This document shows, piece after piece, positions 1 to 7,531 of a stretch of DNA of 38,917 bases. The stretch's first letter is position 1. Every line of letters begins with the position of its first letter. The DNA lies in NCBI GenBank assembly GCA_016282955.1, contig JAEELX010000027.1, positions 1 to 38,917 on the forward strand, in the 5' to 3' direction. The DNA is from Paludibacteraceae bacterium. Lineage in GTDB: Bacteria; Bacteroidota; Bacteroidia; Bacteroidales; Paludibacteraceae. The position numbers and the translations under genes are program-made. The notes under the pieces are model-generated. The model was not told where the DNA came from, did not search any database, and was given only the letters and a program-made list of their open reading frames with translations.

Positions 1-519
1 AATAATTATTCTTGGAGTGAATGGGGTGACAATAAAATCGGCGATTATGCTGCTAAGACGTGGCGTACACCGAAGAAAGACGAGTGGGTTTATTTGTTTA
101 ACACACGTAAGGTTAATGGTGCTGACGGTTACTCGTACGTTCGCTTGAAAACAGGTAGTAGTTCAAGTGATACCGTTACGGGTTGTTTGATTTATCCCGA
201 TAACTTTACGTGGGCAAAAGCGGGTGTAACTGCTATTTCAACGGGTGCAAGTGCTGGTGTTCAAGTGGTAGAGAATGCTACTTGGAAAAAATTGGAGAAA
301 GCCGGTTGTGCGTTCTTGCCAGGTTGTAGTTATCGTGATGGCACTACGGTCAGTGCGAACTACTATGGTCGCAACGTCTTCTATTGGTCTGCTACTGATT
401 ATGATACTTACAGCGCGTATCTCGCGAACTTCAATTTCGGAGGTCGTAGCATCCTTCCAGCGAACTACGCCAATCGCTATGGCGGCTATGCGGTACGTTT
501 AGTTCGCGAAGTAAAATAG
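1..519 (+). CDS. Secreted CLec/FISUMP-like protein, 3' fragment
   Basis: The frame is open from base 1, so the gene starts before the window and only about 172 C-terminal residues are seen. The first Met-type codon inside (a TTG at 94) is not a real start, because homologous sequence precedes it (residues NNYSWSEWG, also present in the three paralogues at 20384-27331). The order of motifs is that of the second domain of those paralogues: W-R-T-P, then a TVTG-LIYPD segment, then an ATWKKLEKAGCAFLPGC segment, then F/YYWSAT, and finally GYAVRLVR at the end. This pattern resembles FISUMP/DUF1566-type domains with a C-type-lectin (formylglycine-generating-enzyme-like) fold, a fold also used by targets of diversity-generating retroelements. 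Function is unknown; a secreted or surface ligand-binding role is inferred. The last ~50 codons have unusual codon use (see the separate entry). Confidence 0.75.
   Translation, partial: NNYSWSEWGDNKIGDYAAKTWRTPKKDEWVYLFNTRKVNGADGYSYVRLKTGSSSSDTVTGCLIYPDNFTWAKAGVTAISTGASAGVQVVENATWKKLEKAGCAFLPGCSYRDGTTVSANYYGRNVFYWSATDYDTYSAYLANFNFGGRSILPANYANRYGGYAVRLVREVK
346..486 (+). other. Candidate hypervariable region in a CLec C-terminus
   Basis: Codon use changes sharply inside the gene at position 1. By hand count, about 15 of 70 NNY codons end in C before position 346, against about 21 of 39 in 346-486. The added codons are GTC, AAC, TAC, CGC, TTC, AGC, CTC, ATC, GCC and GGC, which is the set expected if template AAC codons were randomised at their adenines. 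The segment spans the FYWSAT motif and ends just before the constant GYAVRLVR tail, where a DGR variable region normally sits. No template repeat or reverse transcriptase is in the window, so this is a hypothesis. Confidence 0.4.
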
Positions 520-544
520 GCTGTTGTTTGCTTAGCCTTATGCT

Positions 545-581
545 AAAAAAGGGAGATAGAGTGTTCTGTCTCCTTTTTTAG
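545..581 (+). terminator. Rho-independent terminator
   Basis: A hairpin with GGAGA / TCTCC and AGA / TCT arms (one internal mismatch, GTGT loop) is followed by TTTTTT. It lies 26 bases after the stop codon at 519 and ends the CLec gene transcript. Confidence 0.8.
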
Positions 582-830
582 TTTATGCGTTTCATGCTGT
601 CTCGGGGTTGCCTCCTGCCGCTCCTCGTCTCTCTTCCTGCCTCCTCGTGGTGGCTCCCTCGCTCCCCCTCGCCTCCTTGCTGCTCTGCTTTCTCGCCCGA
701 GCGACTTGCCTTTTACGGTGTTTCACGCCGTGGGGAGGATTGCTTCGCTTTCTTGGCTTCGCTTTGTTGGGTGGCGAGCCTCTCGCCTGGCGGGCTTCCC
801 TCCCGAGCCTCTTGCCCGAGCCTCTCGCCC
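582..830. other. GC-rich, pyrimidine-rich stretch without a convincing gene
   Basis: The plus strand is dense in CCTCC, CTCGCC and GCTCC words and is clearly richer in GC than the flanking genes. Open frames exist on both strands, but their translations are low-complexity (Ser/Leu/Pro on plus, Arg/Ala/Gly on minus) and match no family I know. The 3' end carries the repeat at 775-830. I regard it as non-coding repeat-derived DNA. Confidence 0.5.
775..830. repeat. GC-rich direct repeat, copy A
   Basis: This block consists of a 29-base unit starting CGAGCCTCTCGCC (775-803), a shortened unit (804-816) and the start of another (817-830). Bases 775-797 recur exactly at 1256-1278, and GGGCTTCCCTCCCGAGCCTC (792-811) recurs exactly at 1244-1263. 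The two copies flank the DUF2442 gene. Confidence 0.75.
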
Positions 831-1103
831 TTATTGGGCATCGTGGTTGTATAGGTTGTAGTTGCCGAGGATTTGTTCGGGGTGTATCACTTCTGAACAG
901 CAGTCCCACGTGAAGCCACCTCCCATAAGATACCAGTTCTTCCGCTCTTGTGTGGGCACTTTTTGGATGGATGGAAAAGCCGAGATGGGCATCGTGATGA
1001 TACGTCCATCTTTGAAGGTGACCTGTATTTTCCCACGCATAGGAAATGTGACGTCCGTGATACAAGGTTTAATATCCCAAAAACCTTCTACTTTGCGTTT
1101 CAT
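831..1103 (-). CDS. DUF2442 family protein (orphan)
   Basis: This 90-residue protein has the DUF2442 layout. An N-terminal strand leads into VTFKDGRIITMPIS, matching the family's L-v-F-DG-...-vDl strand pair, and a C-terminal GFTWD-...-IHPEQIL matches the family's itWd-...-l-pe-ly ending. DUF2442 proteins are small and often sit next to DUF4160 in putative toxin-antitoxin pairs, and such a pair occurs in this window at 33563-34087. This copy has no DUF4160 partner. Downstream of it (lower coordinates) is the GC-rich repeat stretch, so the partner may have been lost or replaced. The ATG at 1103 is preceded by a TACTTTCG box. Biochemical function is not established. Confidence 0.7.
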   Translation of the reverse strand: MKRKVEGFWDIKPCITDVTFPMRGKIQVTFKDGRIITMPISAFPSIQKVPTQERKNWYLMGGGFTWDCCSEVIHPEQILGNYNLYNHDAQ

Positions 1104-1120
1104 AATGATTCATTTTGTTG

Positions 1121-1128
1121 CGAAAGTA
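1121..1128 (-). promoter_or_regulatory. Possible -7 box (TACTTTCG)
   Basis: A TAnnTTCG variant of the Bacteroidota -7 element lies 17 bases upstream of the DUF2442 start. I see no matching -33 TTTG at the usual spacing, so it is only a candidate. Confidence 0.35.
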
Positions 1129-1240
1129 CAAAATTTTCAAAACATCTTTATGTTTTTTTTCCAGTTCTCGTTTTTTTGTCTCTGTCGCTTTGGTTGGTGG
1201 TTTTGTTGGGTGGCTTTGTGGCAGGTTGGTATTGTTTGGT

Positions 1241-1282
1241 GGAGGGCTTCCCTCCCGAGCCTCTCGCCTGGCGGGCTTTCTC
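1241..1282. repeat. GC-rich direct repeat, copy B
   Basis: This second copy of the 775-830 repeat is circularly permuted: GGGCTTCCCTCCCGAGCCTC comes first (1244-1263) and runs into the 23-base exact match at 1256-1278. It is embedded in AT-rich DNA, which makes the GC-rich block stand out. Confidence 0.75.
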
Positions 1283-1345
1283 TAAATTGAAAAATTGAAA
1301 ATTTACTTGCCTATCTTACTTTTCACCTTTCACTTTAAACGCAGA

Positions 1346-1372
1346 GAGAGAGTGAAATCCCTTCACCCTCTC
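1346..1372 (-). terminator. Hairpin after the symporter operon
   Basis: GAGAGAGTGAA and TTCACCCTCTC form an 11-pair stem with one mismatch and a 5-base loop. It is 27 bases past the symporter stop at 1400. There is no clear U-run on the minus strand, so termination is likely but not certain. Confidence 0.5.
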
Positions 1373-1399
1373 CCCTGAAATGAGTAATGTTGTGTTTTT

Positions 1400-2620
1400 T
1401 TATTTTTTGTCGAAGATATGTCCTGTTGTCGTTTCCATTACCACTGCACACGAAGCGTCACCCGTGATAGACATCACCGTACGAGCCATATCTACCAAAC
1501 GGTCGATACCTGCTGCGATAGCCACGCACTCAACAGGAATACCTGCCGAAGCAAATACCATCGCCATCAAAGCCAACGAACCACCAGGGATACCCGGCGT
1601 ACCAATCGAAGCAATCGTTGCCGAGAAAGCAAGTGCAAAGTAATCGTTCATCGTCAAATCGATACCCAAGCAGTTTGCAAAGAACACTGCCGAAACGCAC
1701 AAGTAAATAGCCACACCGTCCATGTTAACCGTTGCTCCCAATGGAATAACGAACTCCGAAATGTCCTTACGAACACCTAATTTCTCAACGCCTGCAATCG
1801 TGTAAGGAATCGTTGCTACAGACGAGTCAGAAGAATAAGCAAACAACATGGCTTGACCGATGTTCTTGAAGAACTTGATAGGATTCATCTTACCCAACAA
1901 GATAAGAGCAGGCAAGTAAACCAACAAGATATGGCAAATAAATACACCATAATCCAAACCAATCAAGGCAGCATACGAACCTAACACCGTAGGACCATTC
2001 ACCACCACCACAGGCGTAAGCAAACAGAACACACCAAACGGCGAGATAGCCATGATGTACCACAAAACGCGTTGGGTTACTTGATCCAAGCACAAAACGA
2101 GTTTGCGTGCTTCCTCGCCTTTCTCACCAATATGTACGATAGCAACAGCGAAGAACAAGGCAATCACAATAACCTGCATCATCGTCATGTTCGCAATCGG
2201 TTGCACGATGTTCGATGGGAAGAAGTTCACGATCTGGTCAATCAACGTAAAGTGATGAACATCACGCCCAGCCAACGAAGCAATATCAATCTCGATTTTG
2301 GGCAAACCACTCTTGATCAAAGTCGGCAAAAGCAAACCTAAACAAGTAGCGATAATCGTCGTACACATGAAGTACAGCAAAGCACGACCACCCAACTTAC
2401 CAATCTTGGTTATATCATTCATGGAGAAAATCGCCGACATGATTGAAAATATAACCAATGGCACCACAATGAACTTCAATAAGTTCAAGAAAATAGTACC
2501 CCAAGGCTTAATGTAACCATTGACAAAATCTGGATAATTTTGCAATGCGAGACCTGCACCGATAGCCAATAACAGTGCAATGAAAATTTGAGAAGTAAGA
2601 GATAATTTTTTCATACGCAT
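1400..2620 (-). CDS. Dicarboxylate/amino acid:cation symporter (DAACS), copy A
   Basis: This 406-residue inner-membrane protein of the glutamate-transporter fold (GltP/DctA/EAAT family) takes up acidic amino acids or dicarboxylates with Na+ or H+. Visible signatures are the serine-rich hairpin SSDSSVATIP (~264), the NMDGVAIY motif (~299), the GTPGIPGG hairpin (~337) and DMARTVMSITGD in the last core helix (~375-386). The Arg that selects acidic side chains in the archaeal GltPh (R397) is kept. The Asn equivalent to N401 at a Na+ site is Ser, and the usual NMDGT Thr is Val; both changes are shared with copy B at 3170-4384. It is last in a minus-strand group after copy B and the GNAT gene, with a 61-base gap. 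Start is ATG 2620 or 2614. Exact substrate is unknown. Confidence 0.9.
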   Translation of the reverse strand: MRMKKLSLTSQIFIALLLAIGAGLALQNYPDFVNGYIKPWGTIFLNLLKFIVVPLVIFSIMSAIFSMNDITKIGKLGGRALLYFMCTTIIATCLGLLLPTLIKSGLPKIEIDIASLAGRDVHHFTLIDQIVNFFPSNIVQPIANMTMMQVIVIALFFAVAIVHIGEKGEEARKLVLCLDQVTQRVLWYIMAISPFGVFCLLTPVVVVNGPTVLGSYAALIGLDYGVFICHILLVYLPALILLGKMNPIKFFKNIGQAMLFAYSSDSSVATIPYTIAGVEKLGVRKDISEFVIPLGATVNMDGVAIYLCVSAVFFANCLGIDLTMNDYFALAFSATIASIGTPGIPGGSLALMAMVFASAGIPVECVAIAAGIDRLVDMARTVMSITGDASCAVVMETTTGHIFDKK

Positions 2621-2681
2621 TTTAATTTTTAGTTAGTATATAATTTATCTTTTTATGTTACAATATTATATATGCAACCCG

Positions 2682-3173
2682 CTATGCCTCCATTATTTTT
2701 TGATACGCCAACCGCTCATCGCCCGAAAGCAGATGGATGATTCCACAATACGTAAAACCGTTTATACAAAGGTTATGTTGCATAATCCGGTTGTCGCGGT
2801 GCGTATCGATGCGAATGTTCTTATCCGCCGAAAAACTAAACGCCAACATGCTCCGAAAAACCCCTCGCACGTGCGGATAACTGCCCAAACGGTGCACCAC
2901 ATGATACGGCAACGTATCGTCCAACCACGCACCGTCATATATCTTGCTGTATGCGGGTTCGGGACTCGGCATCAGGGCAAAATACGCTCCAATTTCCCCG
3001 TCCTTTTCCAACACATACCCGATTTTTTGCTCTATATCTGCCAAAATGTCCTGTTCCGCAGGATAGCCGTTTGCCCATTGGGTGAGGTTCCCGTCAGCAC
3101 GCATGATTCCTCGTGCGGCATCCATCACCCGCAGAATCGAAGATACATCATATTTTTGGGCTAACCGTATCAT
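2682..3173 (-). CDS. GNAT-family N-acetyltransferase
   Basis: This 163-residue protein begins with MIRLAQKYDVSSILRVMDAA, the usual first strand and helix of GNAT acetyltransferases. It continues with GYVLEKDGEIGAYFAL, the central strands of the acetyl-CoA-binding sheet, and has a C-terminal RIDTHRDNRIMQHNLCINGF segment like the pyrophosphate-binding and last-helix region (R-N-x-x-M-...-GF). It presumably transfers an acetyl group from acetyl-CoA to a small molecule or protein; the acceptor is unknown. Its ATG overlaps the stop of the upstream symporter by four bases (ATGA, 3170-3173), so the two are translationally coupled. Lying between two acidic-solute symporters suggests, but does not prove, that it modifies an imported compound. 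Confidence 0.8.
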   Translation of the reverse strand: MIRLAQKYDVSSILRVMDAARGIMRADGNLTQWANGYPAEQDILADIEQKIGYVLEKDGEIGAYFALMPSPEPAYSKIYDGAWLDDTLPYHVVHRLGSYPHVRGVFRSMLAFSFSADKNIRIDTHRDNRIMQHNLCINGFTYCGIIHLLSGDERLAYQKIMEA

Positions 3174-4384
3174 TTTGTGTCAAAAATATAACCTGTCGTT
3201 TTTTCCATCACCACGGCACAAGACGCATCGCCTGTTATGGACATCACCGTGCGTCCCATATCCACGAGCCTATCTATGCCTGCTGCCACTGCTACGCACT
3301 CCACAGGAATACCTGCCGAAGCAAACACCATCGCCATCAACGCCAACGCACCACCCGGCACACCCGGCGTTCCAATCGAAGCAATCGTAGCCGAAATGGC
3401 AATCGCAATATATTGGTTGAGCGTCAAATCCAAACCCAAACAATTCGTAAAGAACACGGCTGCAACCGACAAATAAATCGCCACACCATCCATGTTTATC
3501 GTGGCTCCCAATGGCACCACAAACTCCGCAATATCCTTCCGAACGCCCAAACTCCGTGCTCCTTCCATCGTGTACGGAATCGTTGCCACAGACGAGTCAG
3601 ACGAAAAAGCGAACATCATCGCGGGCGTCATCTGCTTCAAAAACGTGAACGGATTCGTCTTGCCCAAAATCGCAACAAGCGGCGTGTACACAATAATTAT
3701 ATGCAACAAAAACACACCGTAACTCAACAGTATCAGAGCCGCATACGAACCCAATATATTCGGACCATTGATAACCACCACAGGCGTCAGCAAACAGAAC
3801 ACACCAAACGGCGAAACCGCCATAATGTATTCCAAAATCTTCATCATCACATCATTCAGGCACGCAACGAGTCGTTTGGCAGGCTCGCCCTCTTGCCCAA
3901 CTGAAATAATCGCAACCCCAAAAAACAACGCAATCACAATCACTTGCATCATCGTCATGTTCATGATGGGTTTCAGGATATTCGCGGGGAAGAAGTTAAT
4001 GATTTGGTCCATCAACGTAAAATCGTACAACTCATACGAATCCAATTCCATTATATCGATGCTGATTGACGGCAAAAAGCCCTTGCACAGAGTCGCTACC
4101 ACTAACGCCACCACGGTCGCCACAATCGTTGTACACATAAAAAACAGCACCGAACGCAACCCTAATTGCCCAATCTTGGTCACATCATTTATAGAGAATA
4201 CCGCCGACATAATCGAAAAGAGCACCAACGGCACCACAATAAATTTCAGCAAATTCAGGAAAATCGTCCCCCAAGGTTTGATGTAACCATTAACAAAGTC
4301 AGGAAAGTGTTGCAAAGCAAGACCAGCGAAAACCGCTAAAATCAAAGCCATGAAAATCTGAGATGTTAATGATAATTTTTGCAT
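3170..4384 (-). CDS. Dicarboxylate/amino acid:cation symporter (DAACS), copy B
   Basis: This 404-residue paralogue of the protein at 1400-2620 is collinear throughout and has the same signatures: SSDSSVATIP, NMDGVAIY, GTPGVPGG and DMGRTVMSITGD. It is an inner-membrane secondary transporter for acidic amino acids or dicarboxylates by family. The acidic-selecting Arg is present; the NMDGT Thr is Val and the Na+-site Asn is Ser, exactly as in copy A, which supports duplication of a divergent ancestor. It is first in the group, with a TATCTTCG box 15 bases upstream. Differences from copy A concentrate in the loop near residues 105-125, so the two may differ in affinity or substrate. Confidence 0.9.
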   Translation of the reverse strand: MQKLSLTSQIFMALILAVFAGLALQHFPDFVNGYIKPWGTIFLNLLKFIVVPLVLFSIMSAVFSINDVTKIGQLGLRSVLFFMCTTIVATVVALVVATLCKGFLPSISIDIMELDSYELYDFTLMDQIINFFPANILKPIMNMTMMQVIVIALFFGVAIISVGQEGEPAKRLVACLNDVMMKILEYIMAVSPFGVFCLLTPVVVINGPNILGSYAALILLSYGVFLLHIIIVYTPLVAILGKTNPFTFLKQMTPAMMFAFSSDSSVATIPYTMEGARSLGVRKDIAEFVVPLGATINMDGVAIYLSVAAVFFTNCLGLDLTLNQYIAIAISATIASIGTPGVPGGALALMAMVFASAGIPVECVAVAAGIDRLVDMGRTVMSITGDASCAVVMEKTTGYIFDTK

Positions 4385-4398
4385 ACAACTTGTTTTTG

Positions 4399-4406
4399 CG
4401 AAGATA
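4399..4406 (-). promoter_or_regulatory. Possible -7 box (TATCTTCG)
   Basis: A TAnnTTCG variant of the Bacteroidota -7 element lies 15 bases upstream of symporter copy B. The same octamer precedes tRNA-Glu/rpsT at 20298-20305. No clear -33 element was seen. Confidence 0.4.
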
Positions 4407-4654
4407 GTATTTTTTTTTAATTATTTTATTTTTTTTATGTGGAAATTACATTTTTTGTATGTCATCCGTACCAAACATTTCAATTAACTTATTATAAAAA
4501 AGCAACTTAATTTATTTTTTCGATTTTTGATGGAAGCAAATTTGATAGTTAGACTTGACAATGAGAACCCCTGCAATAAAGGCACATTTTTAACATTTTG
4601 TGTCGCCATTTTGGACGATGAAGGTTTCAAAAAAACAGATTTTTTTACTTTTAT
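4407..4654. other. AT-rich intergenic, nothing recognised
   Basis: This is the bulk of a 337-base divergent spacer between a minus-strand symporter and a plus-strand outer-membrane gene. It is AT-rich with many A and T runs. I see no gene, repeat or RNA signature. Confidence 0.5.
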
Positions 4655-4685
4655 TTTGTATTTTTCGAAAAAAAAGGTACTTTTG
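4655..4685 (+). promoter_or_regulatory. Bacteroidota promoter TTTG-N19-TACTTTTG
   Basis: TTTG at 4655-4658 and TACTTTTG at 4678-4685 are separated by 19 bases, matching the consensus. The leader to the ATG at 4722 is about 30 bases. Confidence 0.8.
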
Positions 4686-4721
4686 CAAAAAATTTATTAT
4701 TAACCTTAAAAAAAGATAAGT

Positions 4722-6536
4722 ATGAAACACAATTTCAAACTATTGAGAAATTTATTTGTTTTCTCCATTCTTTTAGCTTTACCTTATTCTGTTAAAGCTC
4801 AGGACGCTGCTCCTGAACAACCAGAGGTAAAACCAGCGATTGTTATTTCGAGCGATCGTACGATTATCTGGGTTGATCGTCTGGAATTGACGGGTGAGGA
4901 GAGTTTGATGGACGTTTTCCAAATGTATGGCGAACTGCTCATTAGCAAATTTGATCCCTCTTTGTTGAGCGGTACAGGCCATGACTATCGTCTTCGTATG
5001 GAGAACGTAGATATGACGGTTGATATTCGCCAATTCTTGACGAATACGAAAGCGTCTCAAGTAAGAAGAGTACAGATTTGCGAAAACGCTGCTGTTGCAA
5101 AAGGAACGGGCGGTTTCCGTGGTGTTATTGACGTGAACATGAAGAAAAATGAAGAAGGTTTGCATGGTTACGTTGGTACGGAAATGACCACCGATGGTGA
5201 GCCTCATCCATTCGCGAACGTTCGTTACGGCAACGAGACGACGGACTATCACGCAAACATTTCGGTTGATGATATTTCGCGTAAAGGCAATTATAGCTTT
5301 ACGAATTACGGTGATGTTCTCGTGAGCCACAAATTTGACGCTAAAAACAAAATCAATGTTTACGGGCGTCATAAAGTGTCGGCAAATGATGCAGGTGCAA
5401 TCAATCGTTTCTATCGTGGACGCGTGAACTACTGGCACAACTTCGAAAAAGGTTCGTTGTTGCTCTTGGGTGTTTATTCGCATACTGATAACGGTGGCGG
5501 TGGACGTAACCGTTCTGTAACGAAATCACAGATGTACGTAGCAGAGTACGAAGTACCTTTGGCAAAAGGTTTGGATATGACCGTTGGTTGGGAAGGTGGC
5601 TTCGATAAAAATGAAGTAGAAATGAACGCTGGCATCGATAATGAATACTGGGATAACTACAATGACTTCTATCTGCAATTCAACTATACGGTTGGTCCTG
5701 TTAAGTTGACGTTGGGCGACCGTGCACAATTGCATAGTTACGCAGTAACCCCTTGGTATAACAAGGATAAAGATTTGAAGAACAACAGATGGCGTAATTT
5801 CTGGACTGCAAGTGCTGTTTTCAACTTCGCAAAATTGAACTATTTGCACTTGGCATACTATCGTCGTTTTTCTAATCCTAACGCTTTGGGTAGCATCGGT
5901 GGATATATGACGGGAACAAATGCTGATGGTGAGTACATCATTGGTAACGACAAATTGAAAGAGCAAAAGGGTGACATTGCTCGTTTGGCTTATTCGTTCA
6001 GCAATCGTAACCTCACGGTACACTTTGGTTCGAAGTTTATACACTTCCACGAATCGGCAGGAAATGGTATTACGAATTTGGCAACGTCAGTTGATGTTCC
6101 TTATAAATATGATAATAAGACAGGAACGTGGACAGCAGTTAAGACGTGGGATATGAACGGTAAAGAGTCTAACACTTTCTGCACCGACTTGAGCGTTACA
6201 TGGCGTAAGAATTGGTTTGCTATCGTAGCAGGTGGTAACATGAATTGGTCAAAAGCTGATGAAGCGGGTGCTAAATCGAAAACGTATGGTTATGCACGCG
6301 TTAACCCAAGTTTCTATCTGCCTAAACAATGGAATATCGGTGCACAGTTGATCTACTGCTCTGATGGGACTCCTGAGGCTGGTGTTTACGCTAACAAAGA
6401 CGAAAAATACTACCTTTACGGTTTGTTGACGCTTGAGAAAACGTTTGGTGAGCATGTTGGCTTGCGTGCACAATGGAGAGATCCATTCAGTAAAGATTTC
6501 AGTGCAGGTGTATTCTCATTGCAATATAAGTTCTAA
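4722..6536 (+). CDS. Outer-membrane beta-barrel protein (TonB-receptor-like)
   Basis: This 604-residue protein has a Sec signal peptide (KLLRNLFVFSILLALPYSVKA, cut near residue 26). Residues ~55-140 resemble a reduced TonB plug: a short recognition segment, then an RRVQI strand and GTGGFRGVIDV, like the G-x-G-GVI-v strand that ends plug domains. The rest alternates aromatic-rich strands with NG/ND turns and ends in an aromatic (YKF), as barrels do. It lacks the N-terminal carboxypeptidase-like domain and a clear TonB box, and is shorter than typical receptors (700-1000 residues). The substrate is unknown. It is a single-gene unit with its own promoter and terminator. A porin-like protein is the alternative. 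Confidence 0.75.
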   Translation: MKHNFKLLRNLFVFSILLALPYSVKAQDAAPEQPEVKPAIVISSDRTIIWVDRLELTGEESLMDVFQMYGELLISKFDPSLLSGTGHDYRLRMENVDMTVDIRQFLTNTKASQVRRVQICENAAVAKGTGGFRGVIDVNMKKNEEGLHGYVGTEMTTDGEPHPFANVRYGNETTDYHANISVDDISRKGNYSFTNYGDVLVSHKFDAKNKINVYGRHKVSANDAGAINRFYRGRVNYWHNFEKGSLLLLGVYSHTDNGGGGRNRSVTKSQMYVAEYEVPLAKGLDMTVGWEGGFDKNEVEMNAGIDNEYWDNYNDFYLQFNYTVGPVKLTLGDRAQLHSYAVTPWYNKDKDLKNNRWRNFWTASAVFNFAKLNYLHLAYYRRFSNPNALGSIGGYMTGTNADGEYIIGNDKLKEQKGDIARLAYSFSNRNLTVHFGSKFIHFHESAGNGITNLATSVDVPYKYDNKTGTWTAVKTWDMNGKESNTFCTDLSVTWRKNWFAIVAGGNMNWSKADEAGAKSKTYGYARVNPSFYLPKQWNIGAQLIYCSDGTPEAGVYANKDEKYYLYGLLTLEKTFGEHVGLRAQWRDPFSKDFSAGVFSLQYKF

Positions 6537-6564
6537 TTTTCGAAAGATAATTTAAGAATTCGCA

Positions 6565-6604
6565 GGAGAGCAGCAAAGGAAAATCCTTTTGTTGCTCTCT
6601 TTTT
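6565..6604 (+). terminator. Rho-independent terminator
   Basis: GAGAGCAGCAAAGGA pairs with TCCTTTTGTTGCTCTC (one bulge) around an AAA loop and is followed by TTTTT. It lies about 30 bases past the stop at 6536. Confidence 0.85.
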
Positions 6605-6650
6605 ATGCACGTTCAACACGGCAAAAAATAATTGGATTTATCCCCAATAC

Positions 6651-7265
6651 TTAAATTTCTACGGCCATTTTGGTCAGTGTTGCCTTGATGGTTTCGTCCG
6701 AAGGTGGGTTAGCAAAAAGATAGTCCACTTGTTCGGTATAGTCAACGTCACCGAAATAGCATAGTTGTGAACGGAATAGTTTTTCAGAATACAAGTCGCC
6801 AAAAATCGCATTTGCTCTTGCGGAAATTTGTCCTATAGAAAAATGCTCCGTGAGGAGAAAAAACAAATCTACATAATCTTTCCACTTGGAGCGGCGACCT
6901 AATGCGTATGCTTTCATAGCCGCTAAGTCAATCAAAGCAGGTACACGAAACGTATTTTCAAACTTTTCATTTACCTTTATCTCAAATGGATATTGAAAAA
7001 AAGTGAGCTTTACATCGTTGATAATCAAATTCATCTGTTCTTCTACCCGTCGGGTTACTCTGTACGGAAATCCTGATACGTTCAATTTATCAAGATTCTT
7101 CTTGTGATTTAAAGGGGAACGCTTGAACATATCAAAATCAATCGAACGCCTATGCCCAAGATACAACGCAACAGCCGTACCACCAACAAGGTAGTATTCT
7201 CGTTTGAATTTTTCCATAACGGACAATAATTCAACTTGCTTTTTGCTTAAAACCTCCTTATACAT
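6651..7265 (-). CDS. AbiEii/AbiGii-type nucleotidyltransferase toxin
   Basis: This 204-residue protein has the MNT-type nucleotidyltransferase core: YLVGGTAVALYLGHRRSIDFDMF (residues ~26-48), where GG is followed by the D-x-D pair that binds metal. A later K-x-Y-A-x-GRRSKWKDYVDLFFLL (~117-137) is the characteristic second motif of AbiEii-like proteins. Type IV toxins of this family transfer nucleotides to targets such as tRNA and can give abortive phage defence. Length is at the short end for the family. The ATG overlaps the upstream small gene by 8 bases, giving the usual antitoxin-then-toxin order. The partner is not a canonical AbiEi winged-helix protein, so the mechanism of antagonism is uncertain. 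Confidence 0.85.
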   Translation of the reverse strand: MYKEVLSKKQVELLSVMEKFKREYYLVGGTAVALYLGHRRSIDFDMFKRSPLNHKKNLDKLNVSGFPYRVTRRVEEQMNLIINDVKLTFFQYPFEIKVNEKFENTFRVPALIDLAAMKAYALGRRSKWKDYVDLFFLLTEHFSIGQISARANAIFGDLYSEKLFRSQLCYFGDVDYTEQVDYLFANPPSDETIKATLTKMAVEI

Positions 7266-7518
7266 ACTTTTGTAAGACTAATGAGAAAAAATGGTAAATC
7301 TCTGGATAATAGTTCGCCTTTTGTCTGCCTTTTGCCGCAAAAAACACCTGTGCCACATGCTTACCACCCAGCGTTTCAATGAGTTGACGACAATCATCAA
7401 GCGTTCCTTCGTTAAAAATTGTCTCTATCAACAAAGAATCGCTGATGTCTTGTTTCTGATTTTCTGGCGTGTACCAAAACAAAGCCTTGTTTTTCTCAAT
7501 AAATTCGCTGCGTGTCAT
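7258..7518 (-). CDS. Small partner of the AbiEii toxin (DUF6922-like)
   Basis: This 86-residue protein begins with a charged stretch, then FWYTPENQKQ, then an IETIFNEGTLDDCRQLIETLGG segment and a final YPEIYHFFSLVLQ. The pattern F-W-...-I-E-...-G-T-...-L-...-G-...-F resembles small DUF6922-type proteins found before AbiEii-like toxins in Bacteroidota; the family name is my recognition and would need a profile search. It overlaps the toxin start by 8 bases and is transcribed from the promoter at 7537-7568, which coincides with a palindrome. By position and size it is the antitoxin or cognate regulator. Confidence 0.65.
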   Translation of the reverse strand: MTRSEFIEKNKALFWYTPENQKQDISDSLLIETIFNEGTLDDCRQLIETLGGKHVAQVFFAAKGRQKANYYPEIYHFFSLVLQKYV

Positions 7519-7531
7519 TTGGGTTGATATT

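Noticed and set aside
592-1065. 157-residue minus-strand frame overlapping the DUF2442 gene
   Set aside because: It overlaps the DUF2442 frame out of phase, is Arg/Gly/Ala-rich because of the GC-rich repeat stretch, and matches no family.
3113-3904. 263-residue plus-strand frame antisense to a symporter
   Set aside because: It is a His/Arg-rich shadow of the symporter reading frame; the minus-strand protein has clear DAACS motifs.
1400-4384. Insertion element flanked by duplicated transporter genes
   Set aside because: There are no inverted terminal repeats or transposase; simple gene duplication explains the pair.
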